A DNA stretch of 9,657 nt from Clostridia bacterium (GTDB lineage: Bacteria; Bacillota_A; Clostridia; Oscillospirales; Acutalibacteraceae). Below the pieces are notes generated by a model, which did not search any database, was not told the DNA's origin, and worked only from the letters and a program-made list of their open reading frames with translations. Shown here one piece after another: positions 6,207-9,657 of this stretch. The stretch's first letter is position 1, and each line of letters opens with the position of its first letter. Location: assembly GCA_017445685.1 (NCBI GenBank), contig JAFSTS010000082.1, forward strand, positions 1-9,657, in the 5' to 3' direction. The translations under genes were made by a program, and so were the position numbers.

Positions 6207-6288
6207 ATAAATATAACTTTCCAACCTTAAAAAAAACTTAAATTAAACTTAAATTTTTAAACATTATGTTAAATAATGCTGATTTAAT

Positions 6289-7368
6289 TTATAAAATCTC
6301 ACTTTTATAGGCTGAAACAACGCTCTGACGGTCAAACTCTCTTTGCACTTTCTCTCTGCCGTAAAGTCCCATCTGCACCTTTTCTTTATAATCAAGTCTG
6401 ATAAATTTTTCTACCGCTTCAGTCAGAGCTACTTGGTTTTTAACCTCAAAGACAAAGCCGCTTTTTCCGTCTTCAAAAGTCTCGCGGCAGCCGGGAATAT
6501 CGCTTGCAATGACAGGCCGCGCAGATGACGCGGCTTCAAGGCAGACATTCGAAAGACCTTCATGATATGACGGCACGATGACCGCCCATGCCTTTTTATA
6601 AAGCGGACGCATATCCTCCTGAAATCCCAAAAAATCTACTGTACCGTCTTTCTGCGCTTTTTTAAAAGCTTCAATATATTTTCCGTTTTCAAATTCTCCT
6701 GCAATTTCAAACTGAGTTGAAGGATATTTTTCCTTTATTTGCTTTGCGCAGAAAAGAAGCTCGTCTATCCCCTTGTCCTTTACTATCCTGCCTGCAAAAA
6801 GAAAGGTGATGTTTTCCGATTCCTGAGGATAGTCCTGCGCGCAAAAACAGTCGGTATTCACGCCAGAGCCGCAGAGAATAGCGCACTTTTCTTCTTCAAG
6901 ACCGAGATCAAGAAAAAGCTTTTTTATAACCTCGTTTTGAAAAAATACAAATGATGCGCGTTTAAGGCTTGAAAAATAAACTTTCAAAAATATATTTTTG
7001 ACTATTTTGCCTTTTTCAAACGGCCCGCCGAGTCCTGCGACATTAACGATGCACTTCACATTTTTCCTCTTGCAGATTTTCGGCAGATATATGTTCGGCT
7101 TTGCCGTAAAGGTCAAAACCACATCGGGTTTTTCGGCGGATAAGATTTCGTTATATTTCTTCAAAAGAAAAAACTCTCTAAAAACATTTTTTCCGTGCCG
7201 TGACAAATCCGTATCAATCATTTTACAGCCCATTTTTTCAAAATCAGCAAAACGATCGTCACGAGGAGCAGATATCACAACGGTATCGGTTTTCAAAAAT
7301 TCGCTTACAAGCTCACGGCGGAACATATACATTCCTCTGCAACTGTTTGTGACAAAAAGAATTTTCAT
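6289..7368 (-). CDS. Glycosyltransferase family 4 (GT-B fold)
   Basis: A 359-residue cytoplasmic enzyme that transfers a sugar from an NDP-sugar to a lipid-linked acceptor. The N-terminal half opens with KILFVTNSCRGMYMFRREL and has TAKPNIYLP (88-96) and NVAGLGGPF (109-117), typical of the acceptor domain. The C-terminal donor domain starts near FAGRIVKDKG (191-200) and carries the E-x7-E motif of GT4 enzymes in HEGLSNVCLEA (Glu270 and Glu278). The length is normal for the family. The start ATG overlaps the stop of the sugar-transferase gene by 4 bp (ATGA) and is preceded by GAGGGGCGG. Following an initiating PglC-type transferase, it probably adds the second sugar, as PglA does in Campylobacter, but the donor sugar cannot be read from sequence. 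Confidence 0.9.
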   Translation of the reverse strand: MKILFVTNSCRGMYMFRRELVSEFLKTDTVVISAPRDDRFADFEKMGCKMIDTDLSRHGKNVFREFFLLKKYNEILSAEKPDVVLTFTAKPNIYLPKICKRKNVKCIVNVAGLGGPFEKGKIVKNIFLKVYFSSLKRASFVFFQNEVIKKLFLDLGLEEEKCAILCGSGVNTDCFCAQDYPQESENITFLFAGRIVKDKGIDELLFCAKQIKEKYPSTQFEIAGEFENGKYIEAFKKAQKDGTVDFLGFQEDMRPLYKKAWAVIVPSYHEGLSNVCLEAASSARPVIASDIPGCRETFEDGKSGFVFEVKNQVALTEAVEKFIRLDYKEKVQMGLYGREKVQREFDRQSVVSAYKSEIL

Positions 7369-8006
7369 TTTCCGCCCCTCATTTTGTCAAGAGGACCTTC
7401 CTTGATTCCTCCGTCAAGCTCCACGCCTTTTCTTGAAAAAACGGTTTTGAAGCTTTTTAACAGAATTTTCAAGTCAGTCCAAAAGGAAATATTCTTTACA
7501 TATTCGATATCGTATTCGAATCTCTTTTCCCAGCTTTCGACGCAGTTTCTGCCGTTTATCTGGGCAAGCCCGGTAATACCCGGACGAGCCGTATGCCTCA
7601 TACGCTCTTCATCGGTATAAAACGGAAGATAATCTTTAAGCAACGGACGAGGCCCCACAAAGCTCATTTCACCGCGAAGGACATTTAATATTTCAGGTAT
7701 TTCGTCAAGCGAAATTGATCTTAAAAATCCTCCAAATCGGGTTATCCTTTTTCCGTCTTCAAGTTCTTTTCCGTTTTCATCAAGCTCAGCTTTCATTGTG
7801 CGAAATTTGATTATCCTGAATATTTTTTCATCTTTGCCTGCCCTTTCCTGCAAAAAGAAAACAGGTGAGCCGATGTAGATTTTCACCAATAGAGCAGTAA
7901 GAGCATACAGCCAGCAAAAAAGCAACAACAAAAAACACGCCAAAAGAATGTCTAAAAATCTTTTGACGAATTTTTCGTAAATTGAAACCGGACGGCTGTT
8001 TTTCAT
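7365..8006 (-). CDS. Undecaprenyl-phosphate sugar phosphotransferase (PglC/bacterial sugar transferase family)
   Basis: A 213-residue monotopic phosphoglycosyl transferase that moves a sugar-1-phosphate from a UDP-sugar to undecaprenyl phosphate, the first membrane step of glycan assembly. One hydrophobic re-entrant segment (about 17-43) follows a basic start (KFVKRFLD). FRIIKFRTM (63-71), SLDEIPE with the catalytic Asp101-Glu102 dyad, SFVGPRPLL (115-123) and RPGITGLAQINGRN (141-154) are family hallmarks. The size is that of the minimal PglC-type core, without the extra N-terminal domain of WbaP/WcaJ enzymes. The short tail after 195 (ELDGGIKEGPLDK) is lineage specific. AGGAG lies 9 nt ahead of the ATG. 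It follows the aminotransferase by 16 bp and overlaps the GT4 gene by 4 bp. Confidence 0.93.
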   Translation of the reverse strand: MKNSRPVSIYEKFVKRFLDILLACFLLLLFCWLYALTALLVKIYIGSPVFFLQERAGKDEKIFRIIKFRTMKAELDENGKELEDGKRITRFGGFLRSISLDEIPEILNVLRGEMSFVGPRPLLKDYLPFYTDEERMRHTARPGITGLAQINGRNCVESWEKRFEYDIEYVKNISFWTDLKILLKSFKTVFSRKGVELDGGIKEGPLDKMRGGK

Positions 8007-8022
8007 TCAGAATATCTCCTGT

Positions 8023-9234
8023 TCAGTCGAGGCAGGCTCTAACCGCTTCGATTATTTTGTCCTGCTGAGATTTTGTAATTTTAATATCGCTCGGCAGACA
8101 CAATCCGCGCTCAAAAACATCTGCGCCTGTTCCGTCAGGCAAGTTGGAGGCTGTGACAAAATCGCAGCCTGAAAAAACAGGTTGAAGGTGCATGGGTTTC
8201 CATATCGGTCTGCCCTCCGCGTTAATCAACTGCAAGGCCTGAAGTATTTCCGTCGGGCAGGTTTTTTGGCTTTCGGCTTTAAACAAAGCTTCCGTTTCCG
8301 AACGGATCTGGCGGCACATTGCATTTTTGTCCACTGTCATGCAGGAAAGCCAAAAGTTAGGCGCACTGTTTTCTTCATCAAAGGGATTCATCAAAACAGG
8401 CAAATCGGAAAAGCCCACTTTATATCTTTCGTAAATCGCCTTTTTCTTTGCGATATGCTCTTCAAGATGAGGCAACTGCCCTCTGATAATTCCTGCCGTG
8501 ATGTTTGAGACGGCGTAATTATACCCGATTTCCGTATGCTCATACCACGGCGCTTTTTCACGGCTTTGGACGCTCCATTTTCTTGCTTTTTCGGCGTCCT
8601 TTTCGTTGTCGGTCAGAAGCATTCCGCCGCCTGTTCCTGTGATGATCTTATTTTTGTTAAAGGATAGACAGCTTGCATCGCCATGCTTTGCAAGAGTGTC
8701 GCCCTTATATTTTGCGCCAAGCACCTCAGCCGCATCTTCAACGATAAAAGCCCCGTGACGCTTTGCAATTTTTTTGATGTCGTCGATCTTTGCCGGAATT
8801 CCGAAAAGATGCGCAAAAACGATAACCCTCACCTCAGGATATTTTTCAAACGCTTTTTCAAGCGCCTGAGGCGACATATTCCATGTGTCCGCTTCACTGT
8901 CGATAAAAACAGGTATTGCGCCTTCGTACATTATCACATTTGCCGTAGCCGAAAAAGTAAGATCGGAACAGAAAACTCTGTCGCCTTTTTTTACTCCTGC
9001 AAGCTTCACCGCAAGATGCAAGGCGGCTGTGCCTGACGAGACAGAGACGGCATATTTCCTCTTAGTCATCTCAAGGATCGTTTCTTCAACGGACGAAATA
9101 TTTCTGCCGGAATAGGTCATGCTGTTTTCCTCAACAGCGTCCTTGACAAATTCAAGCTCGTCTGCATAAAATGTCGGGGTACTAAGCCATATTTTGTTGT
9201 CAAATCTTTGAAAATCACCGTGTCTTTTGAACAT
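8023..9234 (-). CDS. DegT/DnrJ/EryC1/StrS-family PLP sugar aminotransferase (PglE-like)
   Basis: A 403-residue enzyme that aminates a nucleotide-linked keto-sugar, using PLP with glutamate as the usual amino donor. Visible are the phosphate-binding SSGTAALHLA (67-76), TFSATAN (93-99), VEDAAE (165-170, Asp167 contacts the PLP nitrogen) and the PLP lysine Lys196 in SFNKNKIITGTGGGM. This signature resembles PglE/LegC-type enzymes that build 4-amino-4,6-dideoxy sugars. An upstream in-frame TTG at 9237 is possible, but ATG 9234 is better placed at 7 nt from AGGGG. It is the first gene of the glycan operon, so its product probably feeds the PglC-type transferase next door. The 4,6-dehydratase (PglF-like) and N-acetyltransferase (PglD-like) expected for a bacillosamine pathway are not adjacent. 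Confidence 0.92.
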   Translation of the reverse strand: MFKRHGDFQRFDNKIWLSTPTFYADELEFVKDAVEENSMTYSGRNISSVEETILEMTKRKYAVSVSSGTAALHLAVKLAGVKKGDRVFCSDLTFSATANVIMYEGAIPVFIDSEADTWNMSPQALEKAFEKYPEVRVIVFAHLFGIPAKIDDIKKIAKRHGAFIVEDAAEVLGAKYKGDTLAKHGDASCLSFNKNKIITGTGGGMLLTDNEKDAEKARKWSVQSREKAPWYEHTEIGYNYAVSNITAGIIRGQLPHLEEHIAKKKAIYERYKVGFSDLPVLMNPFDEENSAPNFWLSCMTVDKNAMCRQIRSETEALFKAESQKTCPTEILQALQLINAEGRPIWKPMHLQPVFSGCDFVTASNLPDGTGADVFERGLCLPSDIKITKSQQDKIIEAVRACLD

Positions 9235-9270
9235 CAAATTTCCCCTGCTTTTTCATTTTGTGACCGTTTT

Positions 9271-9300
9271 ATTATAATACTTTAGGGTACCTATTGTCAA
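9271..9300 (-). promoter_or_regulatory. Promoter of the glycan operon
   Basis: On the minus strand TTGACA (9300-9295) and TATAAT (9276-9271) are both perfect consensus hexamers with an 18-nt spacer, 37 bp ahead of the aminotransferase start. The spacer holds a GGTACC palindrome, to which I do not attach meaning. Confidence 0.82.
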
Positions 9301-9320
9301 CCAAACAGAAAAAGCGAAAA

Positions 9321-9480
9321 GGGGCCGTCGCATTTAGCGAAAAACATTAAAGCAATATAACAAAAAATGGGATGATCGCAGGTGCTTTTAACCACGATCA
9401 TCCCTCGCTATTTTTCCTAAAAAGAAAATTGCCATTTTTAATACTTTAATTCGATGTTTTCTTCTAAATGCGACAACCCC
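9321..9480. mobile_element. MITE-like element: 160-bp imperfect palindrome with about 27-bp terminal inverted repeats
   Basis: The left end reads GGGGccGTCGCATTTAG followed three bases later by AAAACAT. The right end, reverse-complemented, reads GGGGttGTCGCATTTAG, again followed three bases later by AAAACAT. That is 22 matches in the outer 27 bp, and TTAAAG-like sequence continues inwards on both sides. The interior has no gene; its centre is the terminator hairpin at 9369-9404. The form (short, palindromic, non-coding, G-rich ends) is that of a non-autonomous transposon relic. I could not find a convincing target-site duplication in the flanks, and no transposase is present. Confidence 0.55.
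9362..9404 (-). terminator. Rho-independent terminator at the centre of the palindromic element
   Basis: On the minus strand GGGATGATCG (9404-9395) pairs perfectly with CGATCATCCC (9378-9369) around a 16-nt loop in which GGT and ACC can pair further. ATTTTTTG follows directly. It would stop transcripts coming from the partial gene at the right edge, before the glycan-operon promoter. Confidence 0.8.
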
Positions 9481-9487
9481 CAGTTTT

Positions 9488-9657
9488 TCATTGGTGAATA
9501 TTTTTCAGCGCATTTGCAGCCGCAGAGCGCACGAAGGATATTGCATTCATCATAAATAGAACGACATAATCTCTCACGCCGGTTTTTGCAAGTAGAGCAT
9601 TGACAGTGTTTGTAAGCGGATAAGGATTGAAAACAACTGTCGAATCAGGAGCACAAG
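9488..9657 (-). CDS. C-terminal end of an unrecognised protein (truncated by window edge)
   Basis: The minus-strand frame that ends in TGA at 9488-9490 is open to the window edge and gives 55 residues, including VVFNPYPLTNTVNALLAK, a hydrophobic stretch VRDYVVLFMMNAISFV, and the end AANALKNIHQ. It looks like ordinary protein in composition. Of the other two minus-strand frames, one stops early and the other gives an unlikely cysteine-rich peptide that would run through the transposon-like repeat. It has the same orientation as the other genes, with a terminator 84 bp downstream. I do not recognise the family, and no function is offered. Confidence 0.5.
   Translation of the reverse strand, partial: CAPDSTVVFNPYPLTNTVNALLAKTGVRDYVVLFMMNAISFVRSAAANALKNIHQ

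Larger units (their letters stand above)
6091..6281. repeat. 12-bp direct repeat TAAATAATGCTG flanking the terminator region
   Basis: TAAATAATGCTG occurs exactly at 6091-6102 and again at 6270-6281. The 167 bp between the copies contain the two hairpins and no open reading frame. No terminal inverted repeat lies just inside the copies, so a simple transposon target duplication is not supported. It may be the scar of a duplication or recombination event. Confidence 0.6.

Noticed and set aside
6260..6270. Small palindrome AACATTATGTT after the GT4 gene
   Set aside because: It is short and AT-rich in an AT-rich stretch, with no promoter beside it, so chance is the simplest explanation.
9438..9656. 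Cysteine-rich alternative minus-strand frame at the right end
   Set aside because: It runs through the terminal inverted repeat of the palindromic element, has a stop close to the window edge, and its composition is unlike a normal protein.

Overview
The window looks like chromosome from a low-to-moderate GC Firmicute, most likely a gut Clostridia (Oscillospiraceae/Lachnospiraceae-like). This is inferred from the AGGAG-type ribosome binding sites, sigma-A-like promoters, a T-box leader, and the style of the protein families. No rRNA, tRNA, phage gene or complete transposase gene was found. Every supported gene reads leftwards (minus strand), in three transcription units plus a partial gene at each end.

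Right to left. (1) 9488-9657 is the C-terminal end of an unrecognised gene. It is followed by an intergenic stretch holding a roughly 160-bp imperfect palindrome with MITE-like ends and an intrinsic terminator. (2) A clear promoter at 9271-9300 then drives a three-gene glycan operon: a DegT/PglE-type PLP aminotransferase, a PglC-type phosphoglycosyl transferase and a GT4 glycosyltransferase. Together these look like a module that aminates a nucleotide sugar, loads a sugar phosphate onto undecaprenyl phosphate and adds the next sugar. The operon ends in about 270 bp of non-coding DNA with two terminator-like hairpins. (3) A second strong promoter, overlapped by a palindrome resembling a Fur/PerR-type box, drives four genes: a secreted alpha/beta hydrolase (LCAT/lipase-like), a SecB-like export chaperone, a CobW/G3E metal GTPase with a 73-residue histidine tract, and a second CobW-like P-loop protein with a C-terminal domain resembling YcgQ (DUF1980). 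This unit ends at a good terminator at 1924-1958. (4) A third unit encodes a membrane acyltransferase-3 protein and, 2 bp later, a LacA/Maa-type hexapeptide O-acetyltransferase.

At the extreme left, a promoter and the first half of a T-box leader (tRNA-sensing riboswitch, Stem I) run out of the window. The next gene beyond position 1 is therefore probably an aminoacyl-tRNA synthetase or an amino-acid biosynthesis or transport gene.

The part most worth a second look is unit 3. It links metal-handling GTPases, an export chaperone and a secreted hydrolase under a possible metalloregulator-type operator. The transposon-like palindrome at 9321-9480 is second, and the cut-off T-box third.
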